Of a stretch of 64,000 nt of DNA, positions 1-10,734 are shown piece by piece. Position numbers and translations under genes: made by a program. Position 1 is the stretch's first letter, and each line of letters starts with the position of its first letter. Source of the DNA: Athripsodes cinereus (Eukaryota; Arthropoda; Insecta; Trichoptera; Leptoceridae); NCBI GenBank assembly GCA_947579605.1, contig OX388306.1, positions 1,426,001 through 1,490,000 of the forward strand, in the 5' to 3' direction. The notes under the pieces were generated by a model. It searched no databases, was not told where the DNA came from, and saw nothing but the letters and a program-made list of their open reading frames with translations.

Positions 1-790
1 ATTTGTAAAACAAGCGGATTAATATTGCATGCAATAAACATTCAATTAGTCCTCTTCGTACCTACTATAAAAATGACAACATAAACACTATTTTCAGGGT
101 GTGTTTTTACATTTTTTTATGTATTTTTTAACATTTTTTTCTTTCTTCATCTAGTGGGTACCTCATAATTCTGTTGACTAGTTGGTAAGGAAGGATCTTG
201 ATTGATTGCTTAATTGTTATAATTAATTGTTTATATTTATTGTTGCAACTGTGTGATCCATAATAAAAACTAAAGTAATTATATATAAAAAATGGAAATC
301 CAGAATGAGTTGCATGGCATTCCCTATCGTATAAAATATATTAATGTCCTATTTGTGACATTATAAATTAAAACCTACCTTTTACAGGACACTCAAAATT
401 AACCGAAAAGAAAAGGAAAGGAAGGAAAAAATTCCACGGAATTAAAGTAATATAACAATTTTATATTACAAAAATCAAAACACACTCACATCACTTTAGT
501 ATCTCTGCTTTCCTGTTAAACTCACACCAATCCACACATAATAACTTTCTCTATAAATTAATTTGGCACGATTTATACGCACCAATATAAAGAAATAATA
601 AACCTTTATTAGATATAATGCAGTACCTACATATCATCGACCTATACGAATAGAATAGGAATTCAACAGAACAATTATTGGTAGTGAGGCCAATCAAATA
701 GTGGGACCAAAATTATTTCATTTCAATCCATAACAAGCGTTCGTCAAACTTCTGCATTCATAATCACCCTCGTTGATTTAATTTAAAAAA
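1..790. other. AT-rich stretch without a gene
   Basis: No supported gene. Two repeat pieces can be seen. Positions 183-267 match 26119-26205, with shared text around GGATCTTGATTG and TGTGATCCATAA, and look like a retroelement 3' end. Positions about 370-420 resemble the 5' part of the TAG-tail repeat in reverse orientation. Confidence 0.5.
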
Positions 791-819
791 AGTATGTTAC
801 TGTTGATACTAAATAATAT

Positions 820-1165
820 ATTGATGGTCCATATATCAGAAGTGCATCTTTTGACAACTATGGTCCATAAAGTAGTTGTGCACCTTTTGACAACAATGAT
901 TCATACATTAGAATTATTGAACCATTTGACAACAATGGTCCATACAATAGAATTGCTCCTTTTGAAAACTATGGTCCATACATTAGAAGTTTAACTTTTG
1001 ACAACTATGGACCATACATACTTTATTATAAGTGCACTTTTTGACAACTACCTATGGTCCATTCATTAGAAGTTTAACTTTTGACAACTATGGACCATAC
1101 ATACTTTATTATAAGTGCACTTTTTGACAACTACCTATGGTCCATTCATTTGAAGTGCACCTTCT
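820..1165. repeat. Diverged tandem repeat, about 37-60 bp units
   Basis: Repeated phrases built on TTTTGACAACTATGGTCCATA followed by ATTAGAAGT recur about every 37-60 bp. This is the diverged edge of the array that continues at 1466. The short open frames here are produced by the repeat and are not genes. Confidence 0.85.
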
Positions 1166-1241
1166 GACAACAAACTTTGATTCAATGAAATTTCTGTATT
1201 TATTTATTTATTAAAGCTCACTTCACGGGGCCTTATACATA

Positions 1242-1313
1242 GCGGAGGATCGCTCAACATGGAGGCAGATGGTTTACGGAACGAGGCTTGATGGTCACGA
1301 TCCTCAGGATTGA
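1242..1313 (+). pseudogene. Non-LTR reverse transcriptase, last codons
   Basis: One frame reads AEDRSTWRQMVYG and then a short tail ending in HDPQD before TGA. This is the familiar C-terminal signature of insect non-LTR polyproteins (ALDR..WR..V). A (GAT)n run follows at about 1326-1341, as expected of a simple-repeat 3' tail. Only the extreme 3' end is present, so it is a 5'-truncated dead copy sitting within the tandem-repeat region. Confidence 0.6.
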
Positions 1314-1374
1314 GGGACCGATAGAGATGATGATGATGATTTATTTATTGTATTGTTGTCATTTGATTATTTTG

Positions 1375-1463
1375 TCGTTTGTAAAAAAAAACCGTATATA
1401 ATTGCCTGACGATTCCAAGTGCCAAATCAATGGCCTACGGATGATAAGAAAGAATAAAGAATA
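1375..1463 (+). repeat. Retroelement 3' end, shared with 50.0 kb
   Basis: The segment ATTGCCTGACGATTCCAAG and its flanks recur at 50025-50115. Both copies finish in GAATAAAGAATAA-type tails, so this is probably the 3' UTR of an unidentified non-LTR element. Confidence 0.55.
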
Positions 1464-1465
1464 AA

Positions 1466-1960
1466 GATGGACCATACAAATATTAGAAGTGAATCTTTTG
1501 ATAAATAAGGACCATACATATTATATTAGAAGTGCATATTTTGACAACAATGGTCCATATATTAGAAGTGAATCTTTCGACAAATAAGGACCATACATAT
1601 TATATATTAGAAGTGCACATTTTGACAACAATGGTCCATATATTAGAAGTGAATCTTTCGACAAATAAGGACCATACATATTATATTAGAAGTGCATATT
1701 TTGACAACAATGGTCCATATATTAGAAGTGAATCTTTTGACAAATAAGGACCATACATATTAAATTAGAAGTGCACATTTTGACAACAATGGTCCATATA
1801 TTAGAAGTGAATCTTTCGACAAATAAGGACCATACATATTATATTAGAAGTGCACATTTTGACAACGATGGTCCATATATTAGGAGTGCATCTTTCGACA
1901 AATAAGGACCATACATATTAAATTAGAAGTGCACATTTTGACAACAATGGTCCATATATT
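1466..1960. repeat. 79-bp higher-order tandem array
   Basis: The landmark GACAACAATGGTCC falls at 1543, 1624, 1703, 1782, 1861 (one mismatch) and 1940, giving spacings of 81, 79, 79, 79 and 79. Each unit holds two related submonomers, one with TTTTGACAACAATGGTCC and one with TTTCGACAAATAAGGACC, so it is a dimeric higher-order repeat. Open frames inside are repeat artefacts. A SINE inserted at 1961 splits the array, which resumes at 2136. Confidence 0.95.
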
Positions 1961-2135
1961 TTTTTTTAGATATATCTGGGTTTTTGTTATAAACCCAAAT
2001 ACAACCTTATACACCTTTCACAGTAAGCTACTAAAAGCTTGTGTCGTGAAAGGGGAGTTTGCCGGCACCTGGTATCGAACCACGGACCCCAGGTTAACGA
2101 GGCCGAGACTCTACCTCCAGGCTACCGACGAACTC
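1961..2135 (-). mobile_element. tRNA-derived SINE (SINE-1), inside the tandem array
   Basis: Reverse-strand copy of the family whose best members are at 11523 and 46699. Read on the minus strand it starts GAGTTCGTCGG. It carries a pol III A-box-like GTAGCCTGGAGG and a B-box-like GGTATCGAACC or its complement, then a unique body ending ATATATC and a poly(A) tail. The array text on both sides joins at ATT, showing that the SINE landed within a repeat unit. No coding capacity. Confidence 0.85.
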
Positions 2136-2571
2136 ATTAGAAGTGCAACTTTTGACAATAATGATAATTTTGTGTTTATAATTACTTACCAGACGTGAAG
2201 GAAATCTGAGTTATTTTGTTTATTGTAGGAGTGGTTTTATGGATGTGTGAGGTGCAATAAAGGATGCGCAATACTTCACCATTAGTAGGAAAAAGACGAT
2301 CAGCATCTTAATACTATGTATTGAAACAGCATAATATTATTATTAATATTTTTGGAACATGCTCTCCGAGAAAATTAGCACTGCATCTTTAGTCTATACA
2401 TATAGGTCGGTGCTATCTCTACATCTTTTCAATCTGTTCTATTCTCAAATATTCGTCCCCGTATTTACGATTTCGGGATAACCGCTATTCCAACTAGTAT
2501 GTCTGGCTAAATGAAACAAAATTCATAAACATGACCTTTAATATAGATATTTAATATAATATAGATATACT

Positions 2572-2730
2572 GAGTTCGTCGGTAGCCTGGAGGTAGAGTC
2601 TCGGCCTCCAGAACAGAGGGTCCGTGGTTCGATCCCAGGTGCCGGCAAGCTCCCCTTTCACGGCACAAGCTTTTAGCTTAGTGTGAAAGGTGTATAAGGT
2701 TGTATTATATCTTTCTAAAAAAAAAAAAAA
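2572..2730 (+). mobile_element. tRNA-derived SINE-1 copy with internal deletion
   Basis: Head with A-box GTAGCCTGGAGG and B-box GGTTCGATCCC, then the family body and a 14-A tail. Compared with the copy at 11523, about 20 bp just before ATATATCTT are missing. Confidence 0.85.
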
Positions 2731-2749
2731 TGAAATTCAAATGAAAAAT

Positions 2750-2985
2750 TGGTAATACGATTGTTGAACATGTAATCTGTCTTCTCTGTGTTAACAACAA
2801 AATAATACATTCAGGATGGGTTTCAAACTTCATCGCTGAATTTAAGATGTAAAATGAGCTAATTTTTGAACATCTACCTTTTATAGGACTCTTAAAAACT
2901 TGAAAGACTAATTCTTTACCGGGTAAAAAAAAATGAGAGACTTATTCTTTACCGGGTGTTTCACGGAGTAGGTGCATCATAGAAT
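2750..2985 (-). repeat. TAG-tail repeat (SINE-like) copy
   Basis: Matches the abundant ~240-bp family, best seen complete at 23541-23790. Shared anchors are ACATTCAGGATGGGT, CATCGCTGAATTTAAGATG and TTCTTTACCGGGTG. The end has a local duplication of the ATTCTTTACCGGGT stretch (about 2909-2961). Confidence 0.75.
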
Positions 2986-3025
2986 AAATTTCTTTATGAT
3001 TTAGTTTTAGATTTAACCAGGAATA

Positions 3026-3071
3026 ACTCTATTCTCATTCTAGCCAGGGCTAGAATGAGAATAGAGTTATA
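3026..3071. repeat. Perfect hairpin
   Basis: TAACTCTATTCTCATTCTAGC and its exact complement are separated by only a few bases. The stem is about 21 bp with a tiny loop. No promoter, gene or T-run accompanies it, so it is probably the remnant of a fold-back element rather than a terminator. Confidence 0.8.
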
Positions 3072-3514
3072 ATTTATATACAGGGATAGTAAAAATTATT
3101 TACACATGAAAAAACTTTTCTTTCTGTCCACTGTCCACTGTCCAGCAATTAGGTTTAACAACTGTCAAGCTGGCAGTGGTATATTTTATTAAAATAAAAT
3201 AAAAAAAATATAGACCTAGTAGAGTTAAATCATAATTATTTTTATCCTCTCATGTGCTAAACTTTTATAGGTCAATGTATACCTACTTATATTCTATTGA
3301 CGAATAAACTTTATGAATTCCTCACAAGAGCTTTTATACTATGAGCGGTTTCAAAAAGTTTCCAAAGTTTTATTATAGTTATTAAGTTATTTGAATGCGA
3401 ATGATTAGAAAAGGTGGATAATGCAGTATTGACATTTTATTTTTTTTATATATATTATATTTTTTATATATTTTAATGTCTCAAAACTAATGATCGAAAA
3501 GCTACAACTTGTGA

Positions 3515-3650
3515 GATTGTCTAAATAATATCTTAATCTTGTCTTAATCTCAGTCTTACGATGCGAGATGTTACTTTAGTCAAAAATACGTGTATGTTCT
3601 TGGCGCTGTCTTAGCTGCCAGACACGTTTTACAACACTCTCGAAAAAACA
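3515..3650. mobile_element. Decayed MITE related to the 59.5 kb pair
   Basis: Phrases ATCTTAATCTTGTCTTAATC, TTACGATGCGAGATG and TAGTCAAAAATACGTG match the palindromic MITEs at 59506-59924 in the same order, at lower identity. Only half of the element is convincing. Confidence 0.5.
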
Positions 3651-3672
3651 GCCGTTTTCACGGTATAACTTG

Positions 3673-4440
3673 ATTCTACAGTGTTCAGTTTTCGCGTGTG
3701 CAGTCAAATAATAAATTCGCACAGTTTTCGTAAAATATCAGTGTATGCTAACGTCAATTTTAATCAAATTCTCGCATTTAATATTCTGTGTTCCGTATCA
3801 TGGTAGATCTTTCATAATAAGTGCATCAATAGCTCTAAATAACATTAACATGTGTCGCGTACTGATCTTTTTCTGAGAATTTTGTATTCGGTCCGAACGC
3901 TAGCCTAGCGACCAGCAGTGATAACAACACGTGTTCCCTTAGTGTGTAACAAAGACGGCAACATAACACCACCCACCTGCAGACACAGTGAAGACAGAAA
4001 CACAAAACACCACTTCATCTCTCTGTATGAAATAACAAGAACCACCATGATAAGGCTACTACATACATTCTACTATTATTTTAATTTCATAATTATATCA
4101 AAGGAAACACAAAAAAGTATTTAACCAACAGCAACTGCCAAAGCAACAGAACATCGAAGGGTAGAATCTCACTCAATCAGAGTTCAGGGAGCACTGGGAA
4201 AACATATCAAAGAAAGGAGCTTCAGAGCCGCCGCGCCAACTGCCGGAACAGATTGACCACAGACTGAATTGAGAGAGAATCAGTCCACCACCATGCTTAG
4301 AACCAAGTTAATGATGCTGCTGTTCGGGAGAAGTCATGGCGCCCTTGAGATGGTCACGGACCATTAAACGGCGCCACATAAAAATGATCCAATATTATTA
4401 TTATATTATGACAATTCCCCGGTAGCCGAAGGTAGTATAA
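3673..4440 (+). mobile_element. Possible non-LTR retroposon with a (TTA)n tail
   Basis: The start (CAGTTTTCGCGTGTGCAGT) resembles the initiator-rich 5' leader of insect non-LTR elements. The end reads GGACCATTAAACGGCGCCAC and then an ATT-rich tail. The end motif (AAACGGCG followed by ATT or ATC repeats) recurs at 5235-5300, 21085-21165 and 48965-49055. A 68-codon frame at 3918-4124 (first residues MITTRVPLVCNKDG) shows no recognisable domain. I infer an internally deleted or short retroposon; the family is not identified. Confidence 0.4.
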
Positions 4441-4904
4441 ATAATGTTTATATTATTTATTCATGAAATATACGGATAACATCTTTTAAAAATCAACATG
4501 GACAAGAAAATTTTACAGTCTTCAAATACGAAAAATAATATCAATAAAATAATATAAAACTAAAAATAAATTGTAGTTAGCATAGGCACATGATATTTAC
4601 AAACCATATATACAGGTATGCAAATGATATGAACTCAAGAATGTACCAGACATTGATGTATACATTAATACTGTTGTAATATTTATCAATTTTTACGTTA
4701 TATATTTTCTAATCAAAAATATATATATATATATAGATTATTCGTCAGAAAAAAAAGTATTTTAACACGACTTATAAAATAATATAAGTAATAAAAAAGG
4801 ATAAATTAAAATTGGGTATAGTTATGGTTGTTGAACAATAGAGTGAAATAAATAAAACAAATGTTTTATTCTACTATTCTACTACTACTATTCTACTATT
4901 CTAC

Positions 4905-5225
4905 TAGTCGGTCTGTGGATGGCGCTGGTAGTAGCTGCCTGAAACCTCTGATATCTCATTTTTTTCAAAATTAAATATTATTATCTTATAATTGTTCAAA
5001 TTAACAAAATTTTAAAACATTTTTTAGTTTCAATAGTTTTATAAAGTTAAATTTTTGGGTGTTATTATTTTTCAACTAGTTAAAAATTTCAAAATTAAAA
5101 ATGTGAATTAGTGAATGATATTTGTGACAATTAATAATACCTTCAATTGCAACTCACATAAAATTCTCGCATTTTAGTCAAATTTGTGACAATCACAAGT
5201 GTTTTCAAAATTTTATAATAGTTAC
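4905..5225 (+). repeat. Interspersed repeat, inverted partner at 49.1 kb
   Basis: Starts near GGATGGCGCTGGTAGTAGC and runs through CTGAAACCTCTGA and TAGTTTCAATAGTTTTATAAA to TTTGTGACAAT. The reverse complement of 49090-49435 carries the same landmarks in the same order. Family unknown and non-coding. Confidence 0.75.
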
Positions 5226-5234
5226 ATAAAAAAA

Positions 5235-5302
5235 TATGAGACGGTCTAGGGACTGTTAAACGGCGTCAAAATAAAATCATCCATAATCATCATCATCATC
5301 AT
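5235..5302 (+). repeat. Retroelement 3' end with (ATC)n tail
   Basis: GGTCTAGGGACTGTTAAACGGCGTCA followed by an ATC microsatellite. It has the same architecture as the end of the element at 4340-4420. Confidence 0.5.
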
Positions 5303-5384
5303 TTGTTTTATTTATTTCGCTATGGAATTCTACTATCTAAATACCGACAAAGTGAATAAATAAAAGAGTAGGTATAGTTTATTC

Positions 5385-5460
5385 AGAGGTATCGCTCTTG
5401 CTACTGAGTAACGACACGAGGTTTCGGGTTTGATTCCCAGCCAGGGAAAGATTAAATAAA
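5385..5460 (+). mobile_element. Degenerate tRNA-derived SINE head
   Basis: Contains a B-box-like GGGTTTGATTCCC preceded at tRNA-like distance by TATCGCTCTTGCTACTGAG. It differs from SINE-1. No intact cloverleaf can be drawn, so it is not a tRNA gene. The text that follows is plain AT-rich sequence. Confidence 0.45.
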
Positions 5461-6180
5461 CATAATATATTATTATGTAAAATAAAATACAAAATCCCCT
5501 TATCCATTCTGTTAAGATAATTTGAGTTTAACTACCCATCTAATATTCAATTTGATGTCATACATAAACATATATGTAGAATTTACTTCCCATGGGTGAG
5601 TTAATATTATTAATTAAACAAATGGGTTAGTTACGTGGAAAAATACTGCCTCGTCTGCGCTAAGAACTACGTTCTACGCTACCATACTATGATACTACGA
5701 CGCTGCTACGGATGCCACGTCACGTAATAATATTCAATCTAAATAATCTTGTTTGTAATATGTTTTAGACGCTTCATGTGAATAACACCTAATTAAAGGT
5801 TTACTCTATTATATTGTAATTGTTGTTTGTCGATTTTGTCTATTGGTGCTGCTGTGTTTGGTTATGTATGTTTTGTAGAGCACATAAGGGTAATATAGGG
5901 ATCTTCACTGGTTTGCTTATTGCTAAATATATTATAGACCATTATATTTTTGTATCAACTGTATGTATCCTGTAAAATTGAAATAAATAAATATATAAAT
6001 AAAAAGGTGTAGGTATATAAAATAGGCTGGCAATTTATATATGTGTATCGTCGCGTTAGTACCCTAATACAAGATGAATATCTTAATTTGGGACTACCTC
6101 GATCTGTGTAAATTGTTTATTCATATGTTATGTTATAAATTCATTCCTAAATTAATTGTTTTATATGTAAATTATGTTTA
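5460..6180. other. AT-rich stretch with a retroelement 3' end
   Basis: No gene. Tails of AAATAAATA type at about 5980-6003 suggest an old poly(A)-like retroelement end. Positions 6045-6110 (CGTTAGTACCCTAATACAAG) match 58735-58790 and belong to a common insect non-LTR 3' UTR. Confidence 0.45.
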
Positions 6181-6184
6181 ATGA

Positions 6185-6265
6185 ATATCTGCCTCTTACG
6201 GGGCACTAAAAACTAACAGAAAAAAGTGGGACACCAATTCCTTACCGGGGACTCCAGGAGATAGC
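6185..6265 (-). repeat. TAG-tail repeat, partial
   Basis: Carries GGGGCACTAAAAACTAACAG, GTGGGACACCAATTCCTTACC and GGGGACTCCAGG, corresponding to the 5' end of the family on the minus strand. Confidence 0.6.
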
Positions 6266-7014
6266 TACTTGCCCCATTTTATGTGAAGAAGGAATATTTT
6301 TTAATTTAATAACTTTTCTCAGCATACAAGTAGGTATGTAGTGAGTTGTAGAAAAACTTGAACACAAAGGTTGAGACTACATAAAGGCGCACATTGAGTT
6401 GAGAGCGCGTTTCAGCGATAAATCAAACATGTACTAGAATGTCTCTTATACAGAGTATTATTCTTACATAATTCTGTAATACAGAGTTTCAAACTAATAA
6501 CTATCTTTATGACTTATGTTAGTCACACCAAAAAAATGCACATCTATTGAATCCCATTCTATATTTATTCTTATCATCATTATACCTTTAATAGTGTTAA
6601 CAAAACAATACAAAATTTAAAATATTAGCATTTTTAGTTGGTAGTGCCAGGGGATTTGGGTACATTGCTATAAAATTTAAAAACGTAAAGAAAAAAGTGT
6701 TATCTAGGTACTCTCTCTCTGTATTCTCAAAAGAAACCTTTAAGAATAAATCTACATACTTCTATGCTATATATTTTTTGAGCTCATTCCATTTCATTGA
6801 AATTAACCCCCGAATTAAAATTTCTGAGTTAGGACTCATTCCCACGCCGCTCTGCGTTTAAATCCTATTTTGCCTTATAGAAAGGAAAGAAATTATAGAA
6901 TACGGTTTCGTATAAAATTTACTCCAAATAAGCCCACGTTCATTCACTGTTTGTTATTTCATTCATTAAATATAAGAGAAGTATCTACTATTATTACTAC
7001 TATTACATAATTAC

Positions 7015-7235
7015 ATAACGGCATATCCCACGAGTTTACCCAACGGACCAGCTGCATGTAATAAAAATGAAAGCCTTGTCAACATAAATTTATGAAAGGT
7101 TGCAAGTTTCACCACTGAATTTTAGAAGCAAAATATCTTTATTTTTTCAAACACCTACTGCCTTTTACAAGACACTCAAAAACTTATGTAAAAGAGTGGT
7201 AAACCAATTTATTTGCCGGGTTTACTAAGGAACGT
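7015..7235 (-). repeat. TAG-tail repeat copy, diverged
   Basis: CGGCATATCCCACGAG, GGACCAGCTGCATGTAATAA, ACACTCAAAAACTTATG and TTTGCCGGG occur in family order. Confidence 0.7.
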
Positions 7236-7689
7236 ATCCCCCTCTACATCCTTGTATCCTTGCGAATATAAAGGGTTTATCCTGCTTGGTTACAAATTTA
7301 TTATTCATTTCAGGTGTCCAATTATTTATTTTATACCTTTTATTAGTGGTAAGAGTTGATCAACGTTAATCAGAAAATTAACGCAGTTAATCGTTAATCC
7401 GTTCACATTAAAGTTAAATTCGTTAAAAGTTGATATTTTTAAATATGCAAATTAAAGTTTATTCTGACATTCCCATAAATTTTATTCAAGTTTTATTTTA
7501 TTGTAATTAAGTAGATAATATTTCAAATTTATTTTTTTGTGGATTTAATTGATCTTATATTGCTTTAAGTAGTTATATATTCCATAAATGATTAATTATT
7601 TTAGATTTCTGTATTATGTCATGCATATTTTATTAGTGAAAGCACATAACACTGCGTTATATTTATTTTGTTTTGCTCGAGTGTTGCGG

Positions 7690-8070
7690 TCAAACCTGGC
7701 AACATAATTTTCAGTTAATACTATTTTATTCGTGATGAGCTGAAGCGTCCGCCTACATTATGATTGTGACGCCGTCCCTCTCTGTACCCGGTGTCTGTTT
7801 ATGCGGACGATGGTAAGTGTGAGTGGGATAGCAGCATTGTTGCTTTAATGTGGATAGTCTGTAATTGTTATAAAATAAGTTTGTATACTGGCGGGTGCTA
7901 TAGTTTTATATTGCTGCATTGTATGGTTGTGTGTATGTGTGTGTGTGATAAGTAAATGTTACTGCGTTTGAAATAATATTGTTGTATTGCATCGAACTAT
8001 TTTTGATTTTTTGTATATGTTTAATGGCCTTGTGCCGTATATGTTATTATAAATAAATATAAATAAATAA
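7690..8070 (+). repeat. Probable retroelement 3' UTR with (AAAT)n tail
   Basis: A less AT-rich block (7730-7830) leads into TTTAATGGCCTTGTGCCGTAT and an AAATAAATATAAATAAATAA tail. The tail style matches 52990-53050 and 63900-63950. No coding remnant recognised. Confidence 0.4.
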
Positions 8071-8284
8071 ATTCTGGAAACTAAAAATAAAAATTAAAAT
8101 CATAGTATCTATGGTAGATATCACCAGCTCTTTGAAAAATCGATGAGGAACCACCCTCTCGAGAAAAATTATCGAATTTAATTAATTGAACTAAACGGTT
8201 TTGTAAAAAATATCTGACATAACTTAAAATTAACAAAGTTATCATAATGGTTTACTTTGCAATACAATTACGGCATAAATCCTA

Positions 8285-8490
8285 GACGTGAGGTAGCCAG
8301 CGGACTTATTGCAAAAAATAAGCATGCAAATGATCTTCTCCGCGCTAGTAAAAAATATGACATTCAAGGTACTCATCACTGAATTAAAATATCAATTATT
8401 TTGTGTTAAATTTTATGTACAATGCCTTTTACAAAATGATCAATCGCCTACAGAAAAAAGTGGGAGACCAATTATTTACCGAAGACTCTA
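8285..8490 (-). repeat. TAG-tail repeat copy
   Basis: Anchors AGCCAGCGGACTTATTGC, TGACATTCAAGGTACTCATC and AAAAAGTGGGAGACCAATTA are in order. The 60-codon frame across it is incidental. Confidence 0.7.
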
Positions 8491-8837
8491 ATAGACTTTT
8501 TAACGAAAGATTTAACATTAATTTAACCAAATTTCAAGAAATCTTTAATCGCTTAATCATTAATGTTCAGTTGTGTCCTTAAGCCTTTATCATTAGAAGT
8601 AATATTTGTTTAGAAGATATAATATTATGTATACCTATTTTAATTTATTTTTAGTACGACTAGTGTCTCAAATAATAATAATAATTGATCCAGCCTTGAG
8701 ATAAGAATAAGGGTAGTACGAAAATAAATTTTAATTAACTTACTTATCTATACATTAATTATTATGAAGAAAGTACAGTGAGGAAAATTAAAAAGAGCAC
8801 GATATTTAAAGTTGATATTTTCAGCCGACGGTTCTTG

Positions 8838-8890
8838 GTGGAAGTCGAGCTAGCTTTCTAGAGCTACCGCTCTCATTATCAGGCTAGCGT
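8838..8890 (-). ncRNA. Hammerhead ribozyme-like motif, decayed, minus strand
   Basis: Read on the minus strand: core CTGATAA (8882 to 8876, one substitution from CTGATGA), then a 5-bp stem AGAGC/GCTCT with loop GGTA, then GAA, then self-complementary AGCTAGCT, then C at the cleavage-site position. The order is that of a type I hammerhead with a very short palindromic stem III. The core change and poor stem I argue against activity. It is the inverted partner of the motif at 8911-8955. Confidence 0.45.
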
Positions 8891-8910
8891 AAAGATTTTT
8901 TATTTTACAC

Positions 8911-8955
8911 TAGCCTGATGATGAGAGCGAAAGCTCTTGAAAGCCGGCTCGCGTC
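8911..8955 (+). ncRNA. Hammerhead ribozyme-like motif
   Basis: Exact core CTGATGA (8915-8921), one extra T, stem II GAGAGC/GCTCTT closed by a GAAA tetraloop, GAA (8939-8941), self-complementary AGCCGGCT as stem III (8942-8949) and C8950 at the cleavage position. This matches the minimal type I hammerheads known from Penelope-like retroelements and retrozymes. Stem I has only two clear pairs (C8914-G8951, G8913-C8952), so activity is doubtful. Confidence 0.55.
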
Positions 8956-9659
8956 CAATAAAAAATCACAGTGGATATCATTTTTTTTATTTATATTAAT
9001 AATTTTAGCACAATACTTAATCGAATTCTAGTGGACTTGTAAACTTTTTGTGCGTTTTATTTTCTTGATAAAAATACAACACTTGTGTTTATTACCCCCA
9101 CAAAGAATATATTAATGGCGAGCCGGCTTTATTATGTTTTATTTTTATTTATTCAACATGAACTTCCATCAAGTTCCGTCGGTCAACAGTTTAAACTAAC
9201 ACTGGGTCTCAATGGAGTATCCCCATTTTTAAAGATATTACCTTAAACTTAAATCATTAATGTGATCGATCTGTCCTTTTTACTGTCCTGGTGACCAAAT
9301 TTGTTAATTATGCTGTAAGGCAGCGCTCTGTAAAATAACGATTTGCAAACATTTTTTTGTTTTGTAATTTTTTAATTGTTTACGAATTTTTGTCTTGAAA
9401 TTTAAATAAAAGTAAATGATTCTTAGAACTCCGAAGGAATTAATATTTTGTGAAAAGGTTGCCATGAAAGCTTTGTTTATTTCTACATAATTTTATTACT
9501 AGCCTGACTCTTTGATTTCAAACTGCTTCGGTTGTTTTTTTCCTATTTGTACCTACCCGGTAGATATCCAAATATAACTCATTACTTTAAAATTCAAGGA
9601 ACGAAGAACTAAATTAAAATGTTGATATAAATTTCGTGATGAACATTTACATCACATTT

Positions 9660-9775
9660 TTTAACAAATAAGACATTCAGGACGGGTGGCATACATCATC
9701 GCTGAATTGTAGACAGATTTTAATTGTCATAAACGTGAGTTTTTACAAACACCTGACCCCCTAGACAAACACGCA
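9660..9775 (-). repeat. TAG-tail repeat, partial
   Basis: AATAAGACATTCAGGACGGGT and CATCGCTGAATTGTAGAC followed by AAACACCTGAC. Only the middle of the family is present. Confidence 0.65.
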
Positions 9776-9831
9776 CTTGGCGATCGACTACAAACTAATT
9801 TTCGACAATATCATCATCATCATCATCGCCC

Positions 9832-10626
9832 TCAACGCTCCTCTCGGGAGCACAGGGCAGAAACCAGCCTCCTCCATTCAGAGCGTCTCTGCGCCAACTG
9901 CGCCACCTCTTCCCACGACACTCCCTGCGCCCTGATATCGTTGTAATAGGAACGGTGTATTGTGAAAGAGGGACGCCCGGGCCTACGGAACCCCTGCGGA
10001 CGGAAGAACAGTGCTCTTTTTGGCCAACTATCATTGGGCATTCTCAAGACATGTCCCAGCCAGGACCATCGTCTCTCTTGTATTACGGAGATCACAGGTC
10101 TCTGCTGGGTGCGCCGGCGCACATCATCATTTGTAACATGTTCATACCATCTGACATCCAAAATCCTTCTAAGACACTTGTTTTCAAAGCTTAGTATCTC
10201 CCGCTCTTGAGCCTTGGTTAAGTGCCAAGACTCGCAGCCATATAGAAGGATTGGGATGATGCACGCATTGAACAAGCGACATTTTGTCCTGATGCTGAGT
10301 CCAGACGCCTTCCAAACTTTGTTCATGTTGTTGAAAGCCCCGCTAGCTGCTCCTATGCGGATTGGTAATTACGACCGGAGATCACCCTCTGGCGTTATGG
10401 TTGCTCCCAGGTACCTGAATTTACTAACCTGAGATATTTGGGAATTGCCAACCATTAGTGGGGTGTGAGTACTCGTGCATGTACTATTACATATGTACTC
10501 CGTTCTACCAGCGTTGATACGAAGGCCAAGGCGCAAAGAATTTTCATAAAGAGCATTAGCGTTGCACTGTAATCCGTCCACAGATGTATCAAAAAGGGCT
10601 AGATCATCCGCATATTCAAGATCGTG
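9832..10626 (-). pseudogene. Non-LTR retrotransposon reverse transcriptase, C-terminal part (type 1)
   Basis: RNA-dependent DNA polymerase of a non-LTR element. On the minus strand the frame is open from about 10626, keeps the catalytic box YADD (10603-10614), then KFRYLGATITPEGD. One in-frame TAA (10369-10371) interrupts it, and it then runs to the natural end at 9832 through LYGCESW, RWSWLGHVLRM and the C-terminal EWRRLVSALCSREE. An (ATC)n run at about 9807-9830, on the minus strand a (GAT)n tail, marks the 3' end. The element is 5'-truncated just upstream of YADD, where a 71-bp tandem duplication begins. Two further copies lie at 13760 and 61745. Clade not assigned. Confidence 0.85.
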
Positions 10627-10731
10627 CGTCGATCAAGATCAATTTCGACAATAACCGCAACAAAAAGGGCTAGATCATCCGCATATTCAAGATCGTGCGT
10701 CGATCAAGATCAATTTCGACAATAACCGCAA
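10590..10731. repeat. 71-bp tandem duplication at the retroelement 5' junction
   Basis: Starting at CAAAAAGGGCTAGATCATCC, 10590-10660 is repeated essentially exactly at 10661-10731. The unit contains part of the RT YADD region plus non-RT sequence, so it formed after, or during, the 5'-truncated insertion. Confidence 0.9.
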
Positions 10732-10734
10732 CAA

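Noticed and set aside
794..2198. Open frames of 66-89 codons over the tandem array
   Set aside because: They follow the repeat period and contain the same translated phrase again and again, so they come from the repeat and not from coding selection.
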